NCBI RefSeq assembly: GCF_001854245.1
Contig: NZ_CP015381.1
Coordinates: 894,001 to 958,000, forward strand
Source: Desulfococcus multivorans
Lineage (GTDB): Bacteria; Desulfobacterota; Desulfobacteria; Desulfobacterales; Desulfococcaceae
DNA: 64,000 bases
Direction: 5' to 3'
The position numbers were made by a program, and so were the translations under genes. The notes under the pieces are model-generated. The model saw only the letters and a program-made list of their open reading frames with translations, was not told where the DNA came from and made no database searches. Positions 17,710 to 26,655 of the stretch are shown piece by piece; the first letter of the stretch is position 1; every line of letters starts with the position of its first letter.

Positions 17710-19209
17710 ATGGACAAACGACTCTTGCTGGTAGATGACGAAGACGATATCCGGGAAATCCTTTCCATTTATCTTGCCGATCTGGGGTATGCCGTCGATG
17801 CGGTCGCCGACGGCGTCGAAGCCCTCGAAGTGTATCGCCGAGAGCGACCGCCTCTCGTCATTACCGATATCAAGATGCCCGGCATCGACGGCATCGATCT
17901 CCTGAGGGAGATCAAGCAGATGGATTCGGACACGGAAGTTATTATGATCACCGGCCACGGCGATCTTGATCTGGCCATCAAGAGCTTGAAGCACGAGGCC
18001 ACCGATTTCATCACCAAGCCCATCAACCATGACATCCTCGATCTGGCGGTCAACCGTGCCTGGGAAAAGATCACCATGCGCCGGCAAATCCGCGAACACA
18101 CCGAAAATATCCATCGTCTGGTTCAGGAAGAGCTGCGCGTCACCCGCCATAAGTACCATCAGCTTTTCGAAGCGGCACCCTGTTATATCACCGTTCAGGA
18201 TCGACACCTCAAGATTACCGAAAGCAATCGGCTTTTCAAGTCCCACTTCGGCGACGCCGCCGGTCTGAGTTGCTATGCCGCCTACAAACACCGACAGGAG
18301 CCATGTCCGGAATGCCCGGTGTTGATGACGTTCGATGACGGAGAGTCCCACCGGACCGAGACGGTCGTAACAGCGAAGGACGGCCGCCAATACAATGTGC
18401 TGATTACCACGGCGCCCCTTCGGGATGCCGCCGGTCGGATCACCCATGTCATGGAGATGTCCATCGATATCACCCAGATTCGGCAGCTCCAGGATCAGCT
18501 CACCAATCTGGGACTGTTGATCAGCTCGGTTTCCCACGGGGTCAAGGGCTTGCTGACCGGCATGGACGGCGGCATCTATATGCTGCGGTCCGGGATCAGG
18601 AAGGAGGACATCGCGTTGATGGAAGAGGGGATGGAGATTGTGAGGCAGATGGGGATGCGACTCCGCAAGCAGGTGCTCGACATCCTCTATTACGCCAAAA
18701 CCCGAGAGCTTCAGACCGAGAAGGTCGAGGTGCAGGCCTTTGCCGAAAGCGTCGCCAATACCGTCGTTCCCAAGGCCGAAGCCGCCGGCGTCGCGTTCGT
18801 TCGGATGTTCGATCCTTCGCCGGGCGTCATGGAAATCGATCCGGACGTGGCGACGGCCGCCCTGGTCAACATCCTTGAAAACGCCATCGACGCCTGCAGC
18901 GAGAAGATGGACAAGGCTGCCCACCAGGTCGTGTTCACTGTCAAGGGTGAACCTGATGCAGTGCTTTTTGAGGTCCAGGACGACGGCATCGGCATGGACC
19001 GTGAAACCCGTGAGAAGATGTTTACCTTGTTTTTTTCCAGCAAGGGAAACAAGGGCACCGGTCTGGGACTCTTCATCGCCCACAAAATGGTCGATCAGCA
19101 CGGGGGAGATATTACCGTGGACTCCACGCCGGGGAAGGGGAGCCGGTTTCGAATACGACTGCCGAGGATGCAACCCGGGAAGAATGCGCGACCGTTGAAC
19201 GGGGGATGA
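17710..19209 (+). CDS. Receiver-PAS-histidine kinase fusion
   Basis: 499 residues: receiver domain (1-120, phospho-Asp 53), PAS domain (about 150-260) and histidine kinase (about 265-490). The PAS domain carries C-P-E-C-P-V followed by a F-D-D-G-E-S-H motif, repeated in the next kinase. The phospho-His region reads S-V-S-H-G-V-K, an unusual H-box, and the ATPase part has the N-A-I-D-A, D-D-G-I-G-M and G-T-G-L-G-L motifs. A receiver at the N-terminus implies control of the kinase by an upstream phospho-donor. It is soluble. The next kinase starts 3 bases after the stop. Confidence 0.87.
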   Translation: MDKRLLLVDDEDDIREILSIYLADLGYAVDAVADGVEALEVYRRERPPLVITDIKMPGIDGIDLLREIKQMDSDTEVIMITGHGDLDLAIKSLKHEATDFITKPINHDILDLAVNRAWEKITMRRQIREHTENIHRLVQEELRVTRHKYHQLFEAAPCYITVQDRHLKITESNRLFKSHFGDAAGLSCYAAYKHRQEPCPECPVLMTFDDGESHRTETVVTAKDGRQYNVLITTAPLRDAAGRITHVMEMSIDITQIRQLQDQLTNLGLLISSVSHGVKGLLTGMDGGIYMLRSGIRKEDIALMEEGMEIVRQMGMRLRKQVLDILYYAKTRELQTEKVEVQAFAESVANTVVPKAEAAGVAFVRMFDPSPGVMEIDPDVATAALVNILENAIDACSEKMDKAAHQVVFTVKGEPDAVLFEVQDDGIGMDRETREKMFTLFFSSKGNKGTGLGLFIAHKMVDQHGGDITVDSTPGKGSRFRIRLPRMQPGKNARPLNGG

Positions 19210-19212
19210 ACC

Positions 19213-20766
19213 ATGCAGGTTAATCTGCCTATTCTTTTGCTTTTACTGTGTGTCGGAACGCTGGTTTGCTTCCTGATGCTCAAATTGGTTCGACAGCGTC
19301 GGGAGTACCGTATCCTGTTTGAAAGCGTACCCTGCACGATCTCCATTCAGAACAAGAACTTCGAAATTATTCGATACAACCGTGAATTTGCCGACACCTT
19401 CGACATCAGCCAGGGGAAATACTGCTACACGGTCTATAAGGGCCTCCGTGAGCGGTGTGTGTCCTGCCCCGTTTCCAGGACCTTCAATGACGGCAAATCG
19501 CATTACAGCGAGGAGGAGCGGACCAACAAGGATGGATCGAAGAAGTTCTGGATCGTCAAGACCGCACCCATCCGCAACACCAAGGGCGAGATAACGGCCG
19601 CCATCGAGATGTGTCTGGATGTGACCCATCGAAAGGAACTCGAAGAGGAGCTTTCCCGATCCGAAAAGAAGTATTACGCTATTTTTAACAACATTCCCAA
19701 TCCGGTATTTGTTCTGGATCCCGATTCTCATCGAATTCTGGATTGCAACCGGAGTGTCGAGGCGGTTTACGGCTATGCGCAATCCGAGGTTATCAGCCGT
19801 TCCTTTCTCGACTTTTTCGTTGAAGAGGACAAATCTCATTACGAGTTCAATCTCAACAAAGCCAGCGAGATTAATCAGGTCAAGCAGGTGACCAAAGACG
19901 GAGCGATTCGCTTTGTCAACATCCGGATTTCGCCTACCGAATTTCTGGGGCAGCACGTGCTTCTCGTGACCGCAGGCGATATCACCAAGCGACTCGAGGC
20001 CGAGCATCAGCTTTCCCAGGCCAGTAAGCTTGCGACATTGGGCGAGATGGCAACCGGCGTCGCCCATGAATTGAACCAGCCCCTTACCGTCATCAAAATG
20101 GCCAGTACCTTTTTTATGAAAAAGATCAGCCAGAACGAGGCGATACCGGCGGAGATTTTGCGCAATATGTCCGAGAAGATCAGTAACAACATCGATCGGG
20201 CGAATCGGATCATCAATCACATGCGGGATTTCGCCAGAAAATCGGATATGCGGCTGGACAAGGTCCAGGTCAACGATGTCCTGGGAAAAGCCTTTGAAAT
20301 CTTCAGCCAGCAATTCAAGTTGAGGCAGATCGCGGTGACCTGGGAGCTACAAAAGAATCTTCCCGTCATCATGGCCGATGCGGGCCGGCTGGAACAGGTT
20401 TTCATCAATCTTCTGGTCAATGCCCGCGACAGCATCGAGAAAAGATGGGCCAAGTCAGACCCGAATGCCGTTTCCGAAAAGCGGATTTTTTTGAAGACGG
20501 CCCTGAAAGGCAAAAAGGTGGTCGTTGAGGTGGAAGACACCGGTACGGGGATTCCCAAAGGCATTCAGAACAAGATCTTCGAGCCCTTCTTCACAACGAA
20601 GGAGGTGGGAAAGGGAACAGGTCTTGGGCTTTCCATCAGCTACGGTATCGTCAAGGATTTTCACGGCGAGATCCGGTTGTGCGACCCTTTTCACGGCGGT
20701 GCGTGTTTCCATTTGGAATTTCCCATCCATCAACTGACACAAGATGTGGAACATGGAAAAAAATAA
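19213..20766 (+). CDS. Membrane-anchored double-PAS histidine kinase
   Basis: 517 residues: one N-terminal helix (about 4-25), a PAS domain (about 35-140) with C-V-S-C-P-V and F-N-D-G-K-S-H, a second PAS domain (about 155-265), then HisKA with the H-box A-T-G-V-A-H-E-L-N-Q-P and an ATPase domain (N-A-R-D, D-T-G-T-G-I, G-T-G-L-G-L). There is no periplasmic loop, so it senses internally. Its 3' end overlaps the start of the following gene, so the kinases are translated together. The ligand of the C-x2-C-P PAS is unknown; redox or metal sensing is inference. Confidence 0.87.
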   Translation: MQVNLPILLLLLCVGTLVCFLMLKLVRQRREYRILFESVPCTISIQNKNFEIIRYNREFADTFDISQGKYCYTVYKGLRERCVSCPVSRTFNDGKSHYSEEERTNKDGSKKFWIVKTAPIRNTKGEITAAIEMCLDVTHRKELEEELSRSEKKYYAIFNNIPNPVFVLDPDSHRILDCNRSVEAVYGYAQSEVISRSFLDFFVEEDKSHYEFNLNKASEINQVKQVTKDGAIRFVNIRISPTEFLGQHVLLVTAGDITKRLEAEHQLSQASKLATLGEMATGVAHELNQPLTVIKMASTFFMKKISQNEAIPAEILRNMSEKISNNIDRANRIINHMRDFARKSDMRLDKVQVNDVLGKAFEIFSQQFKLRQIAVTWELQKNLPVIMADAGRLEQVFINLLVNARDSIEKRWAKSDPNAVSEKRIFLKTALKGKKVVVEVEDTGTGIPKGIQNKIFEPFFTTKEVGKGTGLGLSISYGIVKDFHGEIRLCDPFHGGACFHLEFPIHQLTQDVEHGKK

Positions 20767-21898
20767 AATATTGCTGGTCGATGACGAAGAAGATATCCGG
20801 GATATTCTGGGGATCGTGCTTACGGATATGGGATATCGGATCTATTCCGCAAAAGATGGTGAAGAAGCCCTGCGGATATTCGATCGGGAACTCCCGTCGA
20901 TAGTGCTGACCGACATCAAGATGCCGGGAATGGACGGCATCGAACTCCTGAGGGAAATCAAGCGTCGGGCACCCGAGACGGAAGTGATCATGATCACCGG
21001 TCACGGGGACATGGAATTGGCGGTTAAAAGCTTGAAATACGAGGCAACGGATTTCATCACCAAACCCATCAACGACGATATTCTGGAAATTGCCCTCAGG
21101 CGGGCCAACGAACGCATCGTCATGAAGAAACAGCTCACGATGTACACCGAAAACCTGGAGCGGTTGGTGGAGGAAAAGACCCGAAAGCTGGTGGAGACCG
21201 AGCGTCTGGCGGCCATCGGCCAGACGGCGGCCGGATTGGCCCATGCCATCAAGAATATCACCGGGGCGCTGGCCGGCGGCGTTTTCGTGCTGGACAAGGG
21301 GTTCGAACTGGGGAACCGTCAATACATCCGGAAGGGATGGAAAATCGTCAAGAAAAATGTTAAAAAAATCAATAATGTCGCTGTTGAGTTGCTGAATTTT
21401 GCCAGTGAAAGAAACCCCAGCTACCAGCATTGCGATCCCAATGGACCGGCGCGGGAGATTTACGAACTGATCAAGCCCCAGGCGAGGGAATACGGCATCA
21501 CCTTTCATCTGAAGGTGGATGAAGACCTCCCCTATGTCTGGTTCGATCCCGATGGAATCCACCGGGCCCTCCTGAATCTCGTCACCAATGCCATGTATGC
21601 GTGCATGGACATTCGATGTACGCTCAAGAAAAAGGAGATCACGCTTCGTACCTTGCGGTCTCCCGGCTGGGCCGTCGAATATCAGGTGGAAGACACCGGC
21701 TGCGGGATGGAGGAGGAGATAAGGGGCAGGATTTTCCGGAATTTTTTCAGCACTAAAGGTTATGACGGAACCGGTATGGGTCTCATGATCACCAAGAAAA
21801 TCATCGATGAGCACGGCGGAACCATCGAGGTCCGTTCCCAAAAAGAGGTTGGAACGATCTTCTCGATCCGGCTGCCGCAAACGCGTCGAATGGATTGA
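20753..21898 (+). CDS. Receiver-histidine kinase fusion
   Basis: 381 residues: receiver (1-120, phospho-Asp 54), a short coiled linker (about 130-160), HisKA with the H-box [10 protein letters not shown] and an ATPase domain (N-A-M-Y-A, D-T-G-C-G-M, G-T-G-M-G-L). It lacks a PAS domain, unlike its neighbour at 17710, but the two receivers are very similar (shared [11 protein letters not shown] and I-T-G-H-G-D motifs). The start may be 20744 or 20753; both overlap the end of the preceding kinase gene. The product is probably driven by phosphorylation from that kinase. Confidence 0.85.
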   Translation: MEKNKILLVDDEEDIRDILGIVLTDMGYRIYSAKDGEEALRIFDRELPSIVLTDIKMPGMDGIELLREIKRRAPETEVIMITGHGDMELAVKSLKYEATDFITKPINDDILEIALRRANERIVMKKQLTMYTENLERLVEEKTRKLVETERLAAIGQTAAGLAHAIKNITGALAGGVFVLDKGFELGNRQYIRKGWKIVKKNVKKINNVAVELLNFASERNPSYQHCDPNGPAREIYELIKPQAREYGITFHLKVDEDLPYVWFDPDGIHRALLNLVTNAMYACMDIRCTLKKKEITLRTLRSPGWAVEYQVEDTGCGMEEEIRGRIFRNFFSTKGYDGTGMGLMITKKIIDEHGGTIEVRSQKEVGTIFSIRLPQTRRMD

Positions 21899-21978
21899 GC
21901 GGAGGATATCATGATCCGGAAGCCCGCGGTTTCAGGTTTAGGCGACGGGTCGATCAACATGGAGAGAGAGCGTTAGTT

Positions 21979-22635
21979 ATGGAACAAGCCTACAGCATCG
22001 TTATTGTCGAGGATCATCGTATTCTTCGGGAAGGACTCCGTTCCCTTCTTTCTCAAAATCCGGATTTCAACATCGTCGGAGAGGCGGAAAACGGACTTGA
22101 TGCGATCCGACGCGTCCGGGAACTCATGCCGGATTTGGTCCTGATCGACCTTTCCATGCCCAAGATGGACGGCCTTGACGCCATTCGCGAGATCAAGGGG
22201 GAGTTTCCCGACATCAAGTTGCTGGTGCTCACCGTACACAAGGCCGAGGAGTATGTGTTCGCTGCCCTAAAGGCCGGGGCGAACGGCTACCTGCTGAAGG
22301 ACAGCACCTATACGGAACTCCGGTTGGCCATCGAAAACGTGTTGGCCGGGCGGACCTATCTCAGCCCGGGTGTTTCGGAGAAGTTGGTGGCCTCCTACCT
22401 GGAAGGCAAGAAACCGCCTCAGAGCGAGTCCTCTCTGGATGCCCTCACCCAGAGGGAGCGACAAATCCTCAAGATGATCGCCGAGGGCCACAAAAACCGA
22501 AAGATCGCGGAATATCTCTGCATCAGCGTCAAGACTGTCGAAAAGCACCGTTCCAACCTTATGAAAAAGCTGGATCTCCACAATGCTTCGGAACTCACCG
22601 CATACGCTATCGAAAACGACCTCATTACCCAATGA
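21979..22635 (+). CDS. NarL/FixJ-type response regulator
   Basis: 218 residues: receiver (1-120, phospho-Asp 57, I-D-L-S-M-P) and a LuxR-type helix-turn-helix (about 150-212, with L-T-x-R-E-R-Q-I-L and S-V-K-T-V-E-K-H-R). It binds DNA as a phosphorylated dimer. GGAGAGAGAG lies 10 or more bases before the ATG at 21979. It faces the NarX-type kinase at 22675-24027, only 39 bases away and convergent, which is very likely its partner. It is the only DNA-binding output in this signalling cluster, so it is the best candidate for direct control of hmc. Confidence 0.9.
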   Translation: MEQAYSIVIVEDHRILREGLRSLLSQNPDFNIVGEAENGLDAIRRVRELMPDLVLIDLSMPKMDGLDAIREIKGEFPDIKLLVLTVHKAEEYVFAALKAGANGYLLKDSTYTELRLAIENVLAGRTYLSPGVSEKLVASYLEGKKPPQSESSLDALTQRERQILKMIAEGHKNRKIAEYLCISVKTVEKHRSNLMKKLDLHNASELTAYAIENDLITQ

Positions 22636-22674
22636 GGTACTCCTGAAGCTGATGCCGGGCCTCTGCGAAGCACG

Positions 22675-24027
22675 TCAATAAGACCTTACGCATGAGTAAC
22701 CCCATCGGGCTTCCACCCGGGTGCCCTTGCCCGGAGACGACGTGATGCGGAACGACCCTCCCGAGAGTTCGGCGCGTTCTTTCATTCCGGTCAGACCAAA
22801 AGCCAGAGCCGAAGATCCCGAGGTCATGAACCGGTCCACGCTGAATCCGCGTCCGTTGTCCTCAATCCGTAATTCAAGAGCATTGTCCTTTTTCCCCAGG
22901 TAGATCGACACTGCTCCGGCGTCGGCATATTTGGCGATATTGTTCATGGCTTCCTGAACAATCCTGAAGATGATGATCTTGAGGGTTTCGGGTACCTGAT
23001 CCTCCTCGATCTCAATGGTTTTCGTCAGGCGGATATGGGAGTAGACGGAAGTGAACTGCCTGCAGAACCATCCGATGGTGGCCAGAATGCCCAGATCGTC
23101 GAGAATGGAGGGGCGCAGGTTCATGATGATGTTGCGGATTTCTTCCGAACTTTCCTGCAGAAGGGGCACCAGCGCATCCAGACTTTTGATCGCCTGGCGG
23201 GCCACTTTGCCGTCGAGCTGTTGGATAACGGTCTCTACCATGAACTTGACGGCGGAAAGGCATTGACCGATGCCGTCGTGGAGATCCGCGGCGATGCGTT
23301 TCCGCTCCGCTTCCTGAGCGTTCAGGAGACGGCTGGAAAGAACTTCCAGGTCCCGGGTCCGCTCTCTGACGCGCCGTTCCAGTTTGTCCCGGGCCTCGCG
23401 AAGAGCAACCTCCTTTCGCTTACGGTCCCTTTCCACATCAATGCTGTGAAGGGCGTAGGCGATGTCGTCCGCCACATCCTTGAAGAGTTCGTGCTCCTCA
23501 GGATCCTGACTGTAGGCAATTGGAACGGAGACTGTGAGAATACCGTATATGCGGCCGTCATGTTCGAGCCGGGCCGAGATGGACCCCCTTCCGTCATACA
23601 TATAGGATACCGGGCAGTTGAGGCATTCCCGGCACGGATTCGTGGTGACCAGAAACCGGTCTTCACTCAGCACCATGTGACAGCATCGCGGCATGCGGTC
23701 GTTCTCGATTTTTTGGAGGATTTTCTGGAAATCCGCGCCCAGGCCCGCTTCCGAACCCGTGGTAACGCGCCCGTGTTCATCCACCAGGACGATCCAGGCA
23801 TTGTGGAAGCTCCGCTTTTCGATAAGACTCGAGCAGATGCCCTGGATCAGCGATTGAGGGTCCTTTTCCTTGATGATGAGTCGGCTGACATCGCGGATGG
23901 AGCTCAACACCGCATTGAGGTGGCTGATCTTGTCCTTTTCTTCGCGGCGCTGGGCGATCCGGTTTTTCAGCCCCTCGACCCGGGTCGCCAGTTCTAAGCA
24001 TTCGTTGTAGATTGACGTGTCATTCAT
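22675..24027 (-). CDS. GAF-type NarX-family histidine kinase
   Basis: 450 residues. The N-terminus has a helical segment and a GAF-like domain (about 60-205) that carries a Cys-rich stretch: C-C-H near 114-116, then C-R-E-C-L-N-C-P near 134. A coiled coil follows (about 200-240), then HisKA_3 with E-R-K-R-I-A-A-D-L-H-D-G and an ATPase domain (D-N-G-R-G-F, G-L-T-G-M). No membrane helix is seen, so it is cytoplasmic. The cysteines could hold an iron-sulfur cluster or metal, as in oxygen-sensing NreB-type kinases; this is inference. It converges with the NarL-type regulator, its presumed partner. Confidence 0.86.
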   Translation of the reverse strand: MNDTSIYNECLELATRVEGLKNRIAQRREEKDKISHLNAVLSSIRDVSRLIIKEKDPQSLIQGICSSLIEKRSFHNAWIVLVDEHGRVTTGSEAGLGADFQKILQKIENDRMPRCCHMVLSEDRFLVTTNPCRECLNCPVSYMYDGRGSISARLEHDGRIYGILTVSVPIAYSQDPEEHELFKDVADDIAYALHSIDVERDRKRKEVALREARDKLERRVRERTRDLEVLSSRLLNAQEAERKRIAADLHDGIGQCLSAVKFMVETVIQQLDGKVARQAIKSLDALVPLLQESSEEIRNIIMNLRPSILDDLGILATIGWFCRQFTSVYSHIRLTKTIEIEEDQVPETLKIIIFRIVQEAMNNIAKYADAGAVSIYLGKKDNALELRIEDNGRGFSVDRFMTSGSSALAFGLTGMKERAELSGGSFRITSSPGKGTRVEARWGYSCVRSY

Positions 24028-24311
24028 GGTATGATCGACTATTCGGGAATAGGGTTGTTCTCAATAAACTACTGTATAGTGTTTAAATTGAAAATACAAC
24101 GCGCATTTTCAGCAGATAGGCGACGTCAAGGGCGTTAAGTTCGGTGTCTGTCCGTCGTTGACGGCGGGCATGGCATTTTCAGGAATGTCGGCCGGAAAGA
24201 AGGGTGTAAGCGGTTGGGATCCTGGGATCTACTGCAGGCAGTTCGGATCTACAGTCATTGAGGTTCTTCAGTACGGCAATGACGGCAGGGCGACCTGGGA
24301 AGCCGGACGGA

Positions 24312-24782
24312 TCAGGGGGTCGGCTCCACCCGAATGGCGTACCGGCGGCCCCCCATGCGGAGAATGTAGGCATTGTCTTCCCCCTCGAGCATACGCGAGA
24401 GTTTGAGAAGGCCCCGTTCGCTGAATTTTATCCGTTCATCTTCCCGCATGATATAAAGCTGGTCGGCTTTGATAAAAAGTGTTTCCGGGGAAAGGGGCAG
24501 GGTTTCGCCGGTGTTGAGGTGGAGACGGATCGGGTCGGCATCTTCGACGTCGACGACGAAGAGGGGTGTGTCTTCATAAGAAAAATAGACTTTCTCAATA
24601 TAGTCGCCGTTGACCTGGGTCAGAAAGTAGCCGGCATCGTCCTTCCGGATGGATCGGTTGAAGTGATCGATGATGCTCTTCTTCTGAAAGGGTCCCTGGG
24701 CGTTGTGCCAGCATCCCCTGGCGTCCATTCGGAACACGGCCTTTTCCTTGGGGATGACGATTTCCTTAAGCACTTCCGGCAT
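24312..24782 (-). CDS. Small conserved protein, DUF1285-like
   Basis: 156 residues, no helix or signal peptide. The pattern (D-A-R-G-C-W-H-N-A-Q-G-P-F, then G-Y-F-L-T-Q-V, then E-D-T-P-L-F-V-V-D-V) resembles my recollection of DUF1285 proteins: a short N-terminal turn then a beta barrel. AAGGAAGGA precedes the ATG. Function unknown. The flanks (24028-24311 and 24783-25065) have no other gene; the second contains a dyad repeat element. Family assignment is tentative, coding status is good. Confidence 0.65.
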   Translation of the reverse strand: MPEVLKEIVIPKEKAVFRMDARGCWHNAQGPFQKKSIIDHFNRSIRKDDAGYFLTQVNGDYIEKVYFSYEDTPLFVVDVEDADPIRLHLNTGETLPLSPETLFIKADQLYIMREDERIKFSERGLLKLSRMLEGEDNAYILRMGGRRYAIRVEPTP

Positions 24783-24949
24783 GGCGTCTCCTTCCTTTGA
24801 TCCCGCATCCTGACGATGTCCTTCGTTTCCTTACACCAAAAGTCACTGGGGATCAACCGGCGAATTTTTCCATATCACCGCATCACCGCCTGCGGGAGAA
24901 AGGGGTGCACCCAAACTCCGTTTGACTCCTCCAGGCGAATTGTGTAAGC

Positions 24950-25029
24950 ATTTCCTGCTCGATTTTCGACTTTCACAGGCCGTATCTTTCCGGTCACCAT
25001 CATGAAAGTCGAAAGTTGAATTTCCTGCT
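24950..25029. mobile_element. Dyad element copy 1 with 10-bp flanking direct repeat (MITE-like)
   Basis: Arms TTTCGACTTTCA (24964-24975) and TGAAAGTCGAAA (25003-25014) enclose a core related to the other five copies. The element (24960-25019) is bracketed by ATTTCCTGCT at 24950-24959 and again at 25020-25029, as expected of a target-site duplication. It lies just before hisHF, in the divergent space with the DUF1285-like gene. Confidence 0.72.
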
Positions 25030-25065
25030 TTCAGAGACGACAAATGCAAGGGACGGAACAGAACG

Positions 25066-26637
25066 ATGATTACTTTACTGGATTACGGCGCGGGTAATGT
25101 GCGAAGCGTAATCAACGCCGTCGAGAGCCTGGGCGAGACGATCCGGATCGCCTCCAGCGGGGAGGATATCCTGGCTGCGGAGCGGCTTATTTTTCCAGGT
25201 GTAGGGGCGTTCGGCAACATGATGCGCATCCTGAACGAAAAGGGATTTGCGGCGCCGTTGAAGGCCTATCTTGCGGCGGATCGCCCCTTTCTGGGTATCT
25301 GTCTGGGGCTTCAGGCGCTCTTCGACGGGAGCGCGGAGGCGCCCGGCGTGACGGGACTGGGGTTTCTGCCGGGAACCGTGAAACGGTTCGAAACCGATCT
25401 GTCGGTACCCCACATCGGGTGGAACGGCCTCAACGCCAGGAAGCCTTCCCGGATCTTGAACGGGCTTTCGGGCCGTGAAAAGGTCTACTTCGTTCACTCC
25501 TACCATGTGGCGACGGACGATGCCTCCGCCGTCCTGACGACCACCGATTATGGGAATCCCTTCGTCAGCGCCGTCCAGAAGGGGAACGTCATCGCCACCC
25601 AGTTCCATCCGGAAAAGAGCGGAGAGACCGGCCTTCGGATCCTCGAGAACTTTATCCGTCCCGACGTCGCCCCGTATCTGCCTATCGGGATGTCCGGGAC
25701 GACCCGCCTGGCCAAGCGGATCATCGCCTGCCTGGACGTCCGGTCCAACGACCAGGGCGAACTGGTGGTCACCAAGGGCGATCAGTACGATGTCCGGGAG
25801 GACGGAGAGGTGAGGAACCTGGGCAATCCGGCGGCGTTGGCCGGCCGCTACTACCGGGATGGCGCCGATGAGATCACCTTTCTCAACATCACCGGTTTCA
25901 GGGATTTTCCTCTGGAAGACATGCCCATGATCGAAGTGCTCAAGCAGACCTCCCGTCATGTCTTCGTTCCCCTGACCATCGGCGGCGGCATCCGGGACTA
26001 TACTGACAAGAACGGCAGACGCTACACGGCCCTGGAGGTGGCGGCCGAGTATTTTCGATCCGGCGCCGACAAGGTTTCCATCGGCAGCGACGCGGTCTAT
26101 ATCGTCGAGGAATACCTGAGAACCGGACGGCGGACCGGGGAAAGCACCATCGAAGCCATCGCCCGGGTTTACGGCAACCAGGCGGTGGTCATCTCCGTGG
26201 ATCCCCGCCGTGTTTACGTTGCTTCTCCCGGCGACACCCCGCACCCCGTTATCGAGACCGATTTTTCAGGACCGAATGGCGAAGGTTACTGCTGGTACCA
26301 GTGTACCGTCAAAGGCGGGCGGGAGGGGCGAGACGTGGATGCCGTGACCCTGGCCCGGGTCTGTGAAACCCTGGGGGCGGGGGAGATCCTCCTCAACTGT
26401 ATCGACCGGGACGGCACCAACGCGGGTTTCGACATCGAGCTGATCAATGCGGTCAAGGGTGCTGTGACCATTCCCGTCATCGCCTCGAGCGGGGCTGGAT
26501 GTGTTGCGCATTTCCACGAGGTGTTCACCCGGACGCAGGTGGAGTCGGCGCTTGCCGCGGGTATCTTTCACCGGGAGGAAGTCCCCATCGGCGAGCTCAA
26601 ACGCTACCTGAGCGGCAAGGTCGAGATTCGGCTGTAG
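25066..26637 (+). CDS. hisHF: Fused imidazole glycerol phosphate synthase HisH-HisF, eukaryote-like form
   Basis: 523 residues. Residues 1-205 are the glutamine amidotransferase HisH (nucleophile C79 in G-I-C-L-G-L, then H181 and E183). Residues 212-523 are the cyclase HisF, with catalytic Asp 224 (A-C-L-D-V) and Asp 379 (S-V-D-P). The enzyme makes imidazole glycerol phosphate and AICAR in histidine synthesis. Most bacteria have two separate proteins; the fusion and the longer cyclase, with T-K-G-D-Q-Y-D-V-R-E, Y-F-R-S-G-A-D-K-V-S-I-G and W-Y-Q-C-T-V-K-G-G-R-E, closely recall fungal/plant HIS7. No other his gene is near. Transfer or an old bacterial lineage are both possible. Confidence 0.93.
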   Translation: MITLLDYGAGNVRSVINAVESLGETIRIASSGEDILAAERLIFPGVGAFGNMMRILNEKGFAAPLKAYLAADRPFLGICLGLQALFDGSAEAPGVTGLGFLPGTVKRFETDLSVPHIGWNGLNARKPSRILNGLSGREKVYFVHSYHVATDDASAVLTTTDYGNPFVSAVQKGNVIATQFHPEKSGETGLRILENFIRPDVAPYLPIGMSGTTRLAKRIIACLDVRSNDQGELVVTKGDQYDVREDGEVRNLGNPAALAGRYYRDGADEITFLNITGFRDFPLEDMPMIEVLKQTSRHVFVPLTIGGGIRDYTDKNGRRYTALEVAAEYFRSGADKVSIGSDAVYIVEEYLRTGRRTGESTIEAIARVYGNQAVVISVDPRRVYVASPGDTPHPVIETDFSGPNGEGYCWYQCTVKGGREGRDVDAVTLARVCETLGAGEILLNCIDRDGTNAGFDIELINAVKGAVTIPVIASSGAGCVAHFHEVFTRTQVESALAAGIFHREEVPIGELKRYLSGKVEIRL

Positions 26638-26655
26638 GTGAGGGGCGAAAAACGG

